From Parasponia andersonii (Eukaryota > Streptophyta > Magnoliopsida > Rosales > Cannabaceae): a DNA stretch of 64,000 nucleotides. Of the stretch, positions 12,336-23,985 are shown piece by piece. The notes beneath the pieces are model-generated. The model was not told where the DNA came from. It saw only the letters and a program-made list of their open reading frames with translations, and did not search any database. Each line of letters opens with the position of its first letter. The stretch's first letter is position 1. Location of the stretch: the NCBI GenBank assembly GCA_002914805.1, contig JXTB01000062.1, positions 48,841-112,840 of the forward strand, written 5' to 3'. A program made the translations under genes and the position numbers.

Positions 12336-12606
12336 TGGGTCTGCAAGTTCAGGTTAGCGACTCATCGTGTTGGGAGTAAGTGGGCTCATGGGTTAGCGGG
12401 TTATTTTATATTCTAAAAGTATTTGTTACTAAATGGGTTGATACAGATCGTGTCGTGTCAACCCGTTTAAAAATCAGATTGTGTCCAGATTAGAGTTTTC
12501 TGACACAAATTTTATATGGGTCGTATCTAAGTTGGTTATATAACCGTAAATAACGATCCTCGATTCCGACATGAACACGACCTGTGAATACGAATTGCCA
12601 CCTCTA
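12336..12606 (+). repeat. hAT subterminal region and 3' terminal inverted repeat
   Basis: Repeated gggtt and aacccg words lead to the terminus aattgccacctcta at 12593-12606. This arrangement is characteristic of plant Ac-like hAT ends, where the transposase binds the subterminal repeats. Confidence 0.7.
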
Positions 12607-14064
12607 TAGACGGCCAGCTGGGGAAGAAGAATGGGGGATTTATTATGTTAAGCTCTGTACCCTGGGGGAAAAACAGTTCCGAGGACACAGTCCTTGGTAA
12701 TACATTTAAATTTTTTTGGTAATATTTGGTACGGCGCCAATATCTCCCGAAATATTTAGAAAAATAAAATAAAAATAAAAATTCAAACGCAAATTTAAAC
12801 AGAGGATTACTTTCCATTGGCCCAGATTCTCTTTTTGAGGAGCATTCAAATAAATCAGAAAATTGCTTAGTTATTAGCGTCCTAGCTATTAGTGTCCTAA
12901 CTATTGCCCTTATATGTTATAGTGCCATGATAATAGACCAACAATTAATGAAACATTATTATCCAAATAAATCAGAAAATTGTTTAGTTTGGAGGTTAAT
13001 AATTATTGTGGACTTAATTTCCAGTCAGTGCTATAATTTTATATGGGTTGCGTCCGAGCCACTTCAATACTCACTTGGTCATAGGGCAGGATTGTGGGTT
13101 GATTTCTTATTCAACCATAAATATAGAGTAATGCTAGTGGTGCCCAGAGCCCGTCCACATGTACGCAACTTAGGTCTTTGCCTAAGGTTCCACATGGAGC
13201 CAACGTTCCAGATTTTCCTCTTTAACATTATTTTTTTTTAATATACTTTTTAAAAAAATTAAAACATTAAAAAGAGCTATAATAGATGAAAATTGAAACA
13301 ACAATAATATAATTTAGTCATTTAAAAGTTTAATTTATTTACTACTATTTTTGTCATTATCTATTTCACTGTATTATTGTTTATGTTTTTACCTTAAATA
13401 ACTCAAAAGATTTTTTTTCTTCTACGGAATCAATCGACCAATAAATATTTATTAGTTTTCCATTTGCAGTACTAACTAAAAACTCTATTTTTATTATTGT
13501 CTCTCTTTCATCTTCTCTCTCAGTGTTTGTCTTATCCAACTGTCTAATTGCTTTATTACTAAAAGATAAATTGAATTTCATAAGGCTAGAGAAAAACCAA
13601 GAATGATTTAGTCTTAATATACATATATATATTATAGTTAAGACAATAACTCTATATCTATACACTTAAGTCTATAAACCTTTAAATGTATGAAATATTT
13701 TTATTTTGATGATGAATCAAAAGGTTTAGTGTTTCGTAGTTGTTCACGTCCGTTGTTGGGTATGAATTTTTATTACACTTGGATTTCTATACTTTTCTAA
13801 TTCATGCATTTTTTTCCTGACGAAATACTTTTACTAAATATATATATATCATTTCAAATATAGGTATACTTATATTTTCTCTTTAGAGTTTTTGCCTAAG
13901 ACCACACAATTGCTTGAGCTAGCTCCGGTGGTACCCAACACTACATGAGGTGTAATTATGATATTATTGGGCGATTAATAATCAATCAACTTGGTTTCAC
14001 ATGAGTTTGACCTAAAGTCTAATTATAATTAGCCTTTAATATACTAGCATATCATGTAATGTTC
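12607..14064. other. Unassigned AT-rich sequence between hAT and Tat-A
   Basis: No coding region was recognised. Short open stretches (12927-13241, 13381-13665 on the minus strand) show no familiar motif and look like chance frames. Weak inverted similarity exists between about 13131-13155 and 13915-13945 (gtaatgctagtgg against ggtacccaacactac), which might mark an old MITE, but it is too poor to call. Confidence 0.5.
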
Positions 14065-14069
14065 AGCAT

Positions 14070-14611
14070 TGTTCATGGAAGTTTTGCCAATAATTAATTT
14101 AGAAAATTGTGAGATGTGGCTTGTGTGTGAAAAAGATTGGAAAAATAAAGCAAATAAGGAGACAAATATTTTATAATAATTCAACCCCAAAAAAAATGAG
14201 CCTACGTCCACTGTTCTTCATTATTTTCTAGAGAATTACAAGAGTTTCTCTAAATCTCAAGGCGAGAGCAAAGAGAGAATTATAAAGAGTATATAGTGAA
14301 TTATTTTTTAGATGATAAATAATGTGACCTAGCCCCCTTTATATAAGAGAGGGTGGCTCAATATTTCCTAATTGGGTAATAACTAATAAATAGATTGCTT
14401 GATTTGTATCTAGAAGCTTGTTTCCCTTCCTTCGCAGATTATCTATTTGAAGAAGCTTGATTTATTTCCTTTATTAAGGATACATATTATCCATTCGGAA
14501 CAGGTCATACTATTAGTTGTTGTTAATATACGACCTAGAACATTCTCTTCACTACCATTGACTTTCCTTTTCTAGCATTGACAAATATCATAGATTTAAA
14601 ATCGCATAATA
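14070..14611 (-). repeat. 3' LTR of Tat-A
   Basis: It is 542 bp and aligns along its length with 31725-32324. Shared blocks include cctacgtccactgttcttca and ttacaagagtttctcta. It starts tgttcatgg next to the target duplication and ends atcgcataata. It lacks about 45 bp that the other LTR has near 32035-32085. Divergence is visible at many sites, so the insertion is old. Confidence 0.9.
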
Positions 14612-15883
14612 ACCAACCCCAGTTCCATTAGTTCTTTAGGGCTCAATAGAGCTCCCTACCATAATAAGTGCGAGCTTCAAAATATGACATTACGAGATCA
14701 TCTCAAAACCTTTTAAAAGTCGCAAAAATCTTGAATCACATATTTTCAGAATCACACGCATATAGACACAGCCACATGTCACTCGCTTAGGAAATTGGTG
14801 ATACTCGAGGAGACTTCTCCATTTTTCGTGTATATACAATGATGATAGTGATGTGAGCCACCATTTTAAATCAAGATTTTCGTACTTCGAAAATTAATTG
14901 ATTTGATTTTTTTCAAAAATCAATACTCCCATGTGAATTTTGGCCATTAGATCTTAAAAATTAACTCCATCAATCTATGGTTGAAATTTGACAAATCTCA
15001 AAATATATAATTCGTTTCCATTCCCTTCTTCTATTTTCATTTTCTGAAACTCTTAGGCTTTCGAACTCTAGAAACTCTTAAGCTTAAACCATATTCGGTG
15101 ATACTTAAAAGCTCTATTTCTCATCTCCGGTGAACCTGATTGTTACTTCCTTCCCGACGATATTAGTTTAGGCTTTTCAAAGATTTTTCAACGAGAGGTT
15201 GGTAATTTTTTTTTTTTTTTATTTTTCGCCATTTTTGTTTTTGCTAGAAAAACAAATATATGTTTCCATATTTTGAATATGAACTCAAATATGTTACAAA
15301 GAACATAGCTTGGCTGCATTTTTTAGAACTATAGATTTATTTTTGCAGAATCTTTTGCTTATTCAATCCTAATCTATAGAATCATAGAAGAATCCAATGA
15401 ACCGATAAAGAACAGAGATTTAAATCATAAATCCAATAACTTTTTTAACCCATTTGAAAATTAGGCCTAGATTCTGATTAAAACGAATAATAGACACAAA
15501 CTCGGTGAATCAACTGACGAAAACATTTGAAAATCTGTTTGAACTTATAGGATAGGAATTTAAATTGTTGATTGACGAGTCCAAAGGTCGATTAGAAAAA
15601 CTCAACCAGATCTAAGATAGACAAATAGCTATATATCGACATAATTTTAGGGCTTTTCGCCCCAAATTACTCGTACATAGCGAGTATACCTACAATAATA
15701 GATATACTAGCTCTCCTATTTTTAGGTAGCACTTTAGGTTAGTTTTAAACAGCAATTTACAAATTTACCTGTAGATCGATGCTCGCATAGGATTAAATAT
15801 ATCCCATATTTTCTTTTCAAATTTCTAGTAGCGAAAAAATTAGGGAGAGGAATGTGTTCTTAGGAGAGTCGTCATTCTGTGAG
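14612..15883 (+). promoter_or_regulatory. Leader region of the antisense gene, probably with a 5' UTR intron
   Basis: There is no coding sequence between the 3' LTR and the ATG at 15884. A likely untranslated exon near 15050-15197 ends in acgagag followed by gttggtaattt and a long T tract. An acceptor of the form aaatttctag occurs near 15828, just before the coding exon. This would give the antisense gene its own promoter and spliced leader, independent of the LTR. Inferred from splice-like signals only. Confidence 0.4.
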
Positions 15884-16600
15884 ATGAGCACTAGTTCTAT
15901 AAACCTCGAGGATTACATAAAACCAGAACTCGAAGTAGAAATAAAAAGGACTAAGCAGAGTAGTCCTTGCATAAGAGATCTTCCCCAAGATTAATGGTCT
16001 CGGCACATTAGGGATACATCAGAATTCATTAGGGGTTACAATTATGTATAGGGTAACTGGTCATGGACCAATGTGGAGACGAGTTGCACGACAAACAAAC
16101 TTTATAAGATAGTGTGAGATTACATAATTGATGTGCCTCTTCACTTTCCCACAGAGATCAATCGACCATACACCCTTCCTTGCAGTACTACCTTCTTCTC
16201 AGACACAGTTCTCAGATGTGGCGTCCATCTTCCACTACATCCGTACATCAAGTCGATGGTAGACTATTATAGTGTAGTCCCTTTTCAATTAACCTCTAAC
16301 ACATATAGATATATGGTAGGTCTATATATATTATATCATAAATCAGGACTAGGAACTCCAACCTTAGAGGATTTCACTTGGTTTTACCAAGTGAAATCAA
16401 ACCCTTTTGACTTCGGTTCATGAGGTTCGCAATAACATGGGAAAAGGAGTGCCTAGGACTAAACAAGGATTAACTTGCCTGAGTTTATAAAATAAATAGC
16501 CTTTGGATCGAAGAATTTGACTGGAAGAAGCTTAGAATGACACAAAATTTAGTCGCCAATGGACTGTTTCCTAATGGCATCACTCTTTCACCTTTAGCCA
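15884..16600 (+). pseudogene. Antisense gene of Tat-A, N-terminal part (Transposase_28-like)
   Basis: ATG 15884 opens a frame that stays in phase to 16423, with stops at about 15992, 16049 and 16109. The best-preserved part (16133-16423) has the order FPTEINRPYTLP, LPLHPYIKSMVDYY and YRYMVGLYILYHK. I recognise this as the 'putative gypsy type transposon' domain (Pfam Transposase_28), a plant retroelement-associated domain of unknown biochemical role. Coding similarity fades after about 16430. The C-terminal part resumes only at 23986, because a LARD was inserted between the halves. The domain is assigned from memory of the family pattern and has not been searched. Confidence 0.65.
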
Positions 16601-17020
16601 ACCATCCAACCCTATAAAACCCAAATGTATTGAGGGTATTTTAGTACTTTTCTCAAAAAAAAAGAATATATATGTATATATGATCTCCTCCCTCCCGACT
16701 CCTCTCTATAAAAAATGGCGACAATGCTGAAAAAATGGTCGAGCTCTAACGAAGCCGATTCTGTCACCGTTGACACTCATCACTGACCGACATTGACTCC
16801 CCAATGCCAGGCGAAGCTCCCGCTAGAAGTCCCACCTCTTGAAAGTCCCTCCTTCATCATCGAACACCCAAAAACATTGTGGATTCAAAAGCTCACCGGC
16901 ACCGATTCTAGCATCTGTACGCCTTGAAACTGGTGGCAATCGAATTCTCGCATCATGATCTCTCACCTGATGTTTGAAATTGGTGGCGTTTGATATATAT
17001 ATATATATATATATTTTCTA
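16601..17020. other. Linker before the LARD, no confident assignment
   Basis: A locally GC-richer stretch (16680-16970) contains ctccctcccgactcctctc and a (TA)n run at 16993-17015. It may be remaining sequence of the antisense gene, such as an intron or the acidic middle region, but no frame is convincing. Confidence 0.35.
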
Positions 17021-18671
17021 TGTTTGGTGACGAGCATGAAAAAGGAAATCTGATTGCTTAGATTTATCTCGTCTTGCATGTCATGGGCCCAAGTTCGGCC
17101 CGAGTACAAATCGATAAAGTTATATATCTAACCTAGCTAATTTAGGTACTAAGAATTTAGTGACGTTTTCTGTTTCTCCATTCGAGGTCCTGTTTGAGAA
17201 ATTGGATTTTCAAACCAAACCATCGATGGTTCGAAAACGACCCCTGACCCTCCAAATAACTACCAAATGATGCCTAATATTCTCAATAGTGGTGTAGTGC
17301 TATCTAGTCACTCGAATGAGCTAGGGATTCGATCACTTGATTATAAAATTAATTTAATTTATTAACTTACATATTTTCAATAAATATGGAATTTTGTGAT
17401 TTAATTTTTAAAAATTATATTTATATATATTTTTGACATGATTTGATATATGAACTGCTTGGGAGACACGTCACAATTGTTGGTATGTCATATATACTGT
17501 TTTGAACTATTTTCTGCAAGAAATTGGAATTTCAGGTTTTGATCAAAAACAATTATTATACTGCCGAAATTTTAGAAAATTCAAAATGATTTGAGAACTC
17601 ACTTTTGAGGACTAAACGTAGTTTGAATAAAGAATACTATATTATTATTTTGTGATGTGCACCATTTAAACATTGGGTAAAGTAAGTAAAGGATATGCAC
17701 CATTTAAACAAAATCATATGTTTAAAAGCATTCACCATTTAAATGTACTTTTAATAAAGAATATTGTATCATTCATATAGCATTTGTATCCATTCGTATA
17801 TTTACGCGGTGGTCAGACTTACGGTATCCCACATTGGATGCTCGGACTTACGATCGTCTCTTTAGGTGGCTTAGACTTATGGTGACCCACTAGGGAACCT
17901 TGGACATTATGATTGTATACATGGTTATATGTTAGCTTAAATAGATATGTACTTGTTTTGATGAATGTTTTGCAATAGTTTGGAACATTTGAACTATTGG
18001 ACTATGATTTCCACTTGGATTTTATAAACTATATTTGAATAAACTACTAACCATGCAAGACCTAAAATGTGAGTATATTTTTCAGTATAAAAACTTGTAA
18101 TCGATTCTCTAGTGTGTATTCACGTGCTCATCCCCCCTATTTCTTCCCTTTTCAACTATTGATTTAATTTTGGGGAAATTATCATACTGGCTTGATAAAC
18201 TTATTTGGCATATGTATACCATTTTCTACCTCTTCATTAGTTGATTCCTATTCTATATCATCTTTACTTTCTACGTCAATCTTATTTTGCCAATAATAGT
18301 GTATTCACTAAGTAGATGTATGAGGATGATTTTGCTATTAAAAATTGAATACTTAGAAATACAAATGATTTTACGCAAATTATTTGGACTATGGACCTAA
18401 GGTTTCAGTTTAACTTATTTTACCAAAATTTATGAATTTACAAATGTTTCTAAACTAATTAATTAGATTTTCCTCTAAACTTTTAATGAAGGATTTCCTT
18501 GACATACTAAAATTAATGAAAAGTTTCTTGATTATGAAATTTACTTACTTTTGATGACTAAATCTGAAATTCTAAGTGATTGATTTTTTGAAATTTTGGT
18601 AAATCATTACTTATCACTATTTCAACCTAATATTTACTAAAAGTCACGGCTTTAGATTTTTTATCGTGACA
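17021..18671 (+). repeat. 5' LTR of the LARD
   Basis: It begins tgtttggtgacg and ends cgtgaca, and matches 22493-23985. Shared blocks include gtttctccattc, tttaggtggct and the pair of 'cttacg' words near 17820-17880. It holds about 130 bp near 17640-17790 that the other copy lacks, with three copies of a caccatttaaa word, suggesting local duplication. Confidence 0.85.
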
Positions 18672-18675
18672 GATT

Positions 18676-18687
18676 TAGTATTAGAGC
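18676..18687 (+). other. Primer binding site of the LARD (degenerate, initiator Met tRNA)
   Basis: tagtattagagc matches the standard tggtatcagagc at 10 of 12 positions, and both differences are transitions. Its place four bases after the LTR end supports the LTR boundary. Confidence 0.75.
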
Positions 18688-21600
18688 TTCAGGTTTCTGA
18701 TTCGTCTGAGATCTTGCTTGTGATATTTTGGTATTTAAAAAGGGTTTTGGAAAAGTATTTGACAAATGTCTTATACATCACTTAGGAATTGGCTAAATTG
18801 TCTTAGCTCCGATTCATTTCGAATCTTTTGTTCACCTCCCCAGAATAGAACTCTAATATCCTTGGGATGATTATACACCTGAAATTTTAGTCTCAGAAGT
18901 ATCGGGGAGTACATAAGACTAGTGAATTCTACTTTTGCCGAAATTCCTCAATTCAAATGGATATTCATTCTTGTACTCCTATGTCCATTATAGTGATAAG
19001 TAATATGAACCTTGTAGGTTCTAAGATAGCAATTTGGTGTCTTGTCTCTTGATTTCCATGACTTGACATTATTTGTGACTGTAGGGTTGAGATTTAAATT
19101 TCATAGAAATTATTTATATGTGACTAACTAGTTTGAGTATTTGGTAATATATTTTCATAATCTTGTATCATGCATTGTTAGAATTTTTTAACGGTCATGA
19201 CATATTAATTTTCATTCATGGATAGATATAATAATATGGACTTGGTGATAAATTAAAAGGTGTTCTTTCTAGTCTTACCAAATTTCATTGTCACAAGGAA
19301 ATTCTTTTATTAATGGAAATTGGTTGGATTTAATGTCGTATTATTTGGTATCAAACTTTTGAAAATTTCAAGTTGACAATTCAGGTTTTGAATAATGTGG
19401 ACTTTTGCAATTTATCAATCTGGCATGTTTTGCTTCTAGAGAGCCAATTAACATTTTTAAAACTAGAAATATTGTTAGGATAAAGGTAATTCATGCTTTT
19501 GTGGAATTTACAGTTTTAAGATTAAGGGACTAGTTGAGTATTGAAGTTTATGAAATTGTAAAAAAAAAAAATTAGTTGTTATACTAATAAGATCTATTTG
19601 CATATTTAATAATGGTGGTTTCAAAATAGAGATATTTTAAATCAAGTAAAATTTTCATAGTGTAAAGTTTTGAAATATTTTTCCTAGTTTTGAATATAGG
19701 TGATACTCTTGCTAAAAAATTACCGAGTTTCTACTTGTTACTTGATTTTGAATCTAATGAAAGCTTTGGAAAATAAATTTACAAATTGATTTGGAAATAA
19801 ATATAAAAAGTTTATGAAAAATTTATGTGGGAATTGTTGGCAAAAAGTTTATATTTTCAAAGGAATAATTGATGTGATTTAATGTAGTATGCATATAAAT
19901 TCTTGAAAGTTTGTGCATATATTTCAAAACAATCAAATTTATAATATCTTGATACAAGAATTTTGCTAAGTAAAACTGATTTTGCTAACATGTATGGAAC
20001 TTTGTATAGATGGAGAAATTTTATATTTTGAAAATTTAATCTGAAAATTTTTGTGAAATCTTGTTGTTATAGCTTTATGTGCGCTGTTGTTTGGATTTGT
20101 TTATTCTTCCAAACTTCTCATTATGTATGTGGCTTACTCTATTCAGGTGTTCATGATTTTAGTGTTCATCGAATTGATAAGTTCTTGGTATTCCATAAAT
20201 GTCATATTGTTAGATAAATAAGTCAAGTGGAATTGACTTTGCATTATTTACCCCAATTGGATAATTGGGTACTTGTATAACTGGTTTTAATTTGGTTTTC
20301 AAAATATTAGGAACTTCTAGTATTAGGAGCTTGTAATGACATTTCATTTGAGCTTTTGAATAAAAATATTTTGATTTTAAATATCTAGGCCTCGAAAAGA
20401 CTTAGGTAGTGCATGATGATACATTTCATTTTCTTTGAAATTGAAATTTGACCTATTTGGTACATGAAACTTGGATTTTTAAATGGATAAGGGCTATGGA
20501 TTGATATGCCCTGATTTGATATTTGGTAAAATTTTGAGTATGCATATTACTGAGTGATATTTTCTTTGAAAATATAATTTGTTGACTATATAAAAAGGTT
20601 ATTTTCTATAAACATGTTTTACAAGTTGAGTGGATTTAAAAAAAAAAGTTTATACTTAGCACACCCTGTTATTTTCTAAAATGCTTTATATGTTTTTCTA
20701 TTGTTAAAATATCTTATAGAAATTGTTTTTAATAAAAATTAATATAGTGTAGTGACTTTAAAGTTATAAAACCTAAAGAAAGCCTCACTAAAGCATTATC
20801 TAAATTTTTTTTATTAATAAAGAACTATGGGAAAATTAATTGTATAATGTGATTTATCAAATATATATATGCGTTTTTTAATACCTTAGAGAGACGTGCT
20901 TAAAAACTAGGAAAAAGTTTTGAAAATTTTAAGAAAATTTCTATTATGTTTAACTATGATTTTAAAGAAATTGACACGTTTTAAGTCCTTGATAGTTGAA
21001 TTAGTAAACAATATATCAAGGGAGAAACTTCTTCTTGTCCTACTTACTTGGCTTAGTAAGTGGAACTGGTGTATTAGATACCAAATTGATTGACTAATAA
21101 TGACAAGATTCAATCTTGCCGATGTATTCCCTCTTAGGGTTAATGTGCGAGCAATATTTGAGGTACTTTGCTTGTGTTGACTTTTGGGAATTTTTGAAGA
21201 CTCTGGTTATACTCTGTTGTGGATAAGAGTTCTTATTGAGTTCGTTAATATTGAGTTCAGTTTATAACTCATTACTTGATCTGAGAGGATCACAATATCA
21301 TTATAGGAGCATAATTCATGGAATTGAGATCAATTACTCATGGATATGCCTAAAGAGATGTTGAACTCTTACTATTATATTTTCAAAAGGAATACTTAAG
21401 GTTCAGGTTTGGTTTGCCAATGGCCAAGGTGAAACCTTATTGTGAACTAGTGTAGCATTCCTATATGCCCCTAATATTTATGCTGCATGTTTTCAAAACT
21501 ATTTTTGATTTAAAAATGAAACAAGGTTAGATGGGAGATAGGTGTTGCTGCAGAGACAGCCTATTCTGTTGAAACTTTATTTCTGTGATATTGTAGTATT

Positions 21601-22451
21601 GTTAACAATTTATTTGCATATTGGGTGTTGAGCTATTTCTATATGACTTTCTCTCATATCAAAGACTTAGAAAGTATTGGAGATAAGTGATGATTTGGGA
21701 TTATTATTATAAACCTATTTTGGACAAAGAGATTTAGAGAATCTCTCGATCTAATTATGGTATGGGTTATTATTATATGGTATTATATTGGATAAAAGAC
21801 TTAGAAAATTTTTGGACAATATCTGTTATGTAGGTACTTACATTTTATATACTTAGAGTACAATAATTTAGCCAGTGGTATTTGTTATGCTATGTACTTC
21901 AGTGTTGATGATTTCTCGTTATGATAATCTAGTCATGTTTTTGACTAGAAATTATTGTGTACATAGTTGTTTCTCACTCATTATAAGGAACGGCGAATAA
22001 CTTAGGTCATTGTACTCTTATTGTTGTTTTTGACCCTCTGATCTCTTCTATCTTGTGTGTGGTATAGCACAAGTATAATTGTTTTCCACTCGAGATCTTA
22101 TTAAGCACTATTATGTGTTGATAAGTAATCTATTAGTCTTTGGACTCAGCGATTGATTAGGAATAAGTTTAGTTGCAGATAAATGGAATTGTCCCAGAAT
22201 GTTATTGATCTGGTATAATTTGGGAATGGTATTGCATGTACCTGACATTTGATCTACTATACTATTTTGATACATAATAATCAGTGTTCTATTTAAACAA
22301 TTCTTATCTTTTAGACTCCTATTCCTAGTTATCGTCGCTACTTCTATTATTAATTATCAATATGGGGTCATCATTTCCTATCTCTCGTGTCTGAGTCTCA
22401 TAACTACTGTTGAGCCATTTTATAATTTTATACTACTTATGTACCTCTTTA
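18688..22451 (+). other. LARD internal region, non-coding
   Basis: This is 3.8 kb of AT-rich DNA. The only open stretches are short (for example 20907-21113 on the minus strand) and carry no retroelement motif. I see no capsid, protease, RT or integrase remnants in either direction, so the element appears never to have coded for them, or lost them long ago. Confidence 0.65.
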
Positions 22452-22513
22452 TTTCATGCCTGTCACCAAATATAGTCAATATATATTGACTATATTTGGT
22501 GAAAGGCATGAAA
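22452..22513. repeat. Near-perfect 62-bp palindrome at the edge of the LARD 3' LTR
   Basis: The 31-base arms 22452-22482 and 22483-22513 are reverse complements except at one position, and there is no spacer. The right arm contains the start of the 3' LTR (22493). The 5' LTR has no matching left arm. Confidence 0.93.
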
Positions 22514-23985
22514 AGGAAATTTCACAACTCAGATTTGTCTCGTTTTCCGTATTGTGGGTCTGGATTCGACCCGAGCCTAAATTTGTCAAGTTTCTGTCTA
22601 ACCTAGATAATTTAGGTGTTAGGAATTCAGTGAAGATATCCGTTTCTCCATTCAAGTTCCCATTGGAAAAATTAAATTTTCAAACCAGACCATTGAGGGT
22701 TTGAAAACGACCGCCGACCCTCTAAATGACTATCAAATGACACCTAATGCTCTTAATAGTGTCATAGTGCTATCTTGTTACTCATATGAGGTAGGGATTT
22801 GATTACTTGATTCTAAAATTAATTAATTTATTAATTTACATATTTTCAATAAATATGGAATTTCGTGATTTAATTTCTAAAAATTATATTTATATTTATT
22901 TTTTAAATGATTTGATATATAAACTGCCTGCGAGAGACGTCACACTGGTTGGAATGATATATATAATGTTTTGAACTTTTTTTTGTAGGAAATTGGATTT
23001 TTTTATTTTGATCAAAAAGAGTTGTTATACTGCCAAAATTTTAGAAAATCCAAAATGATTTGAGGACTCAGTTTTGAGGACTAAAAGTAGTTTGATTAAA
23101 GAATATTGCATGGTTATTTAGTGATTTTGTGAAAATGATGCATATCCTTATTCTGTCTTACGGTAGCCCACATTAGATGCTCAGACTTACGGTCGCCTCT
23201 TTAGGTGGCTCATACTTACGGGTGACCCACTAGGATATCTCTGATATCATGATTGCATACATGATTATATGTTGGCTAGAATAGATATGTACTAGTTTTG
23301 ATGGATGTTTTACAATAGTTTGGAATATTTGAGCTATTGGACTATGATTTTCACTTAGATTTTGTAAACTATTTTTCAACAGACTACTAACTATATAGGA
23401 CCTTCAACGTGAGCATAGTTATTTTGTATAAAAACTTGTAATCGATTCTCTACTGAGCATTCACATGCTCATCCCTCCTACTTGTACCTGAATATGTTGA
23501 TTTAATTTTAGGGTAATTGTCATGGTGGCTTTATAAGTTTATTTGGCATATGTGTACTGTTTTCTACCTCTTCACTAGTTGGTTCCTATACTATATCATC
23601 TTTACTTTCTATGTCAATCTTATTTAGCCAATAATAGTGTATTCACTAAGTAGATATATGAGGATAATTTTGCCATTAAAAATTGAATACTAGAAATACA
23701 AATGATTTTATCTAAATTATTTGGACTATAGACCTAAGGTTTAAATTCAACTCATTTACCAAAATTTATCAATTTACAAATGTTTCTAAACTAATTAATT
23801 AGATTTTCCTCTAAACTTTAAATGAAAGATTTCCTTGACATACTAAAATTAATGAAAAATGTTTTGATTATGAAATTTGCTTACTTTTAAGGACTAAATC
23901 TAAAATTTTAAGTACGTGATTTTTTGGAATTTCGGAAAATCACTGTTTCAACCTAAAATTTACTAAAAGTTACGGCTTTGGATTT
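22493..23985 (+). repeat. 3' LTR of the LARD (3' end truncated)
   Basis: It aligns with 17021-18660. The match stops after ctttggattt at 23985, where the 5' copy continues tttatcgtgaca. The following ccgggaccttcg belongs to the interrupted gene. Confidence 0.84.

Larger units (their letters stand above)
9000..12606 (+). mobile_element. hAT transposon relic (Ac/DAYSLEEPER type), 3' part
   Basis: A degenerate hAT transposase gene (9766-12020) is followed by an AT-rich tail and a 3' end reading gaattgccacctcta. That is the reverse complement of the TAGAGGTGGCAA-type terminus common in plant hAT elements. The subterminal part (12336-12540) has the usual runs of aacccgttta and gggtt motifs. No 5' terminal repeat is visible after 9000, so the 5' end is missing, or lies beyond Gypsy-A, which would then be inserted in it. 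The 8-bp target duplication therefore cannot be tested. Confidence 0.78.
17021..23985 (+). mobile_element. LARD: long non-coding LTR retrotransposon nested in Tat-A
   Basis: Two direct repeats of about 1.5-1.65 kb (17021-18671 and 22493-23985) flank 3.8 kb with no recognisable gag or pol. A degenerate initiator-Met PBS follows the first repeat. This matches the definition of a large retrotransposon derivative, which would depend on proteins supplied by a related element. It splits the antisense gene of Tat-A: the N-terminal part lies left of it, and the Lys/Ser-rich and coiled-coil parts resume immediately after 23985. The last 11 or so bases of the right LTR are missing, so a clean target duplication cannot be shown. 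Confidence 0.82.

Noticed and set aside
13131..13945. Possible MITE with imperfect inverted ends (gtaatgctagtgg / ggtacccaacactac)
   Set aside because: The ends match too poorly and no target duplication is visible. The shared tttgcctaag word is in direct, not inverted, orientation.
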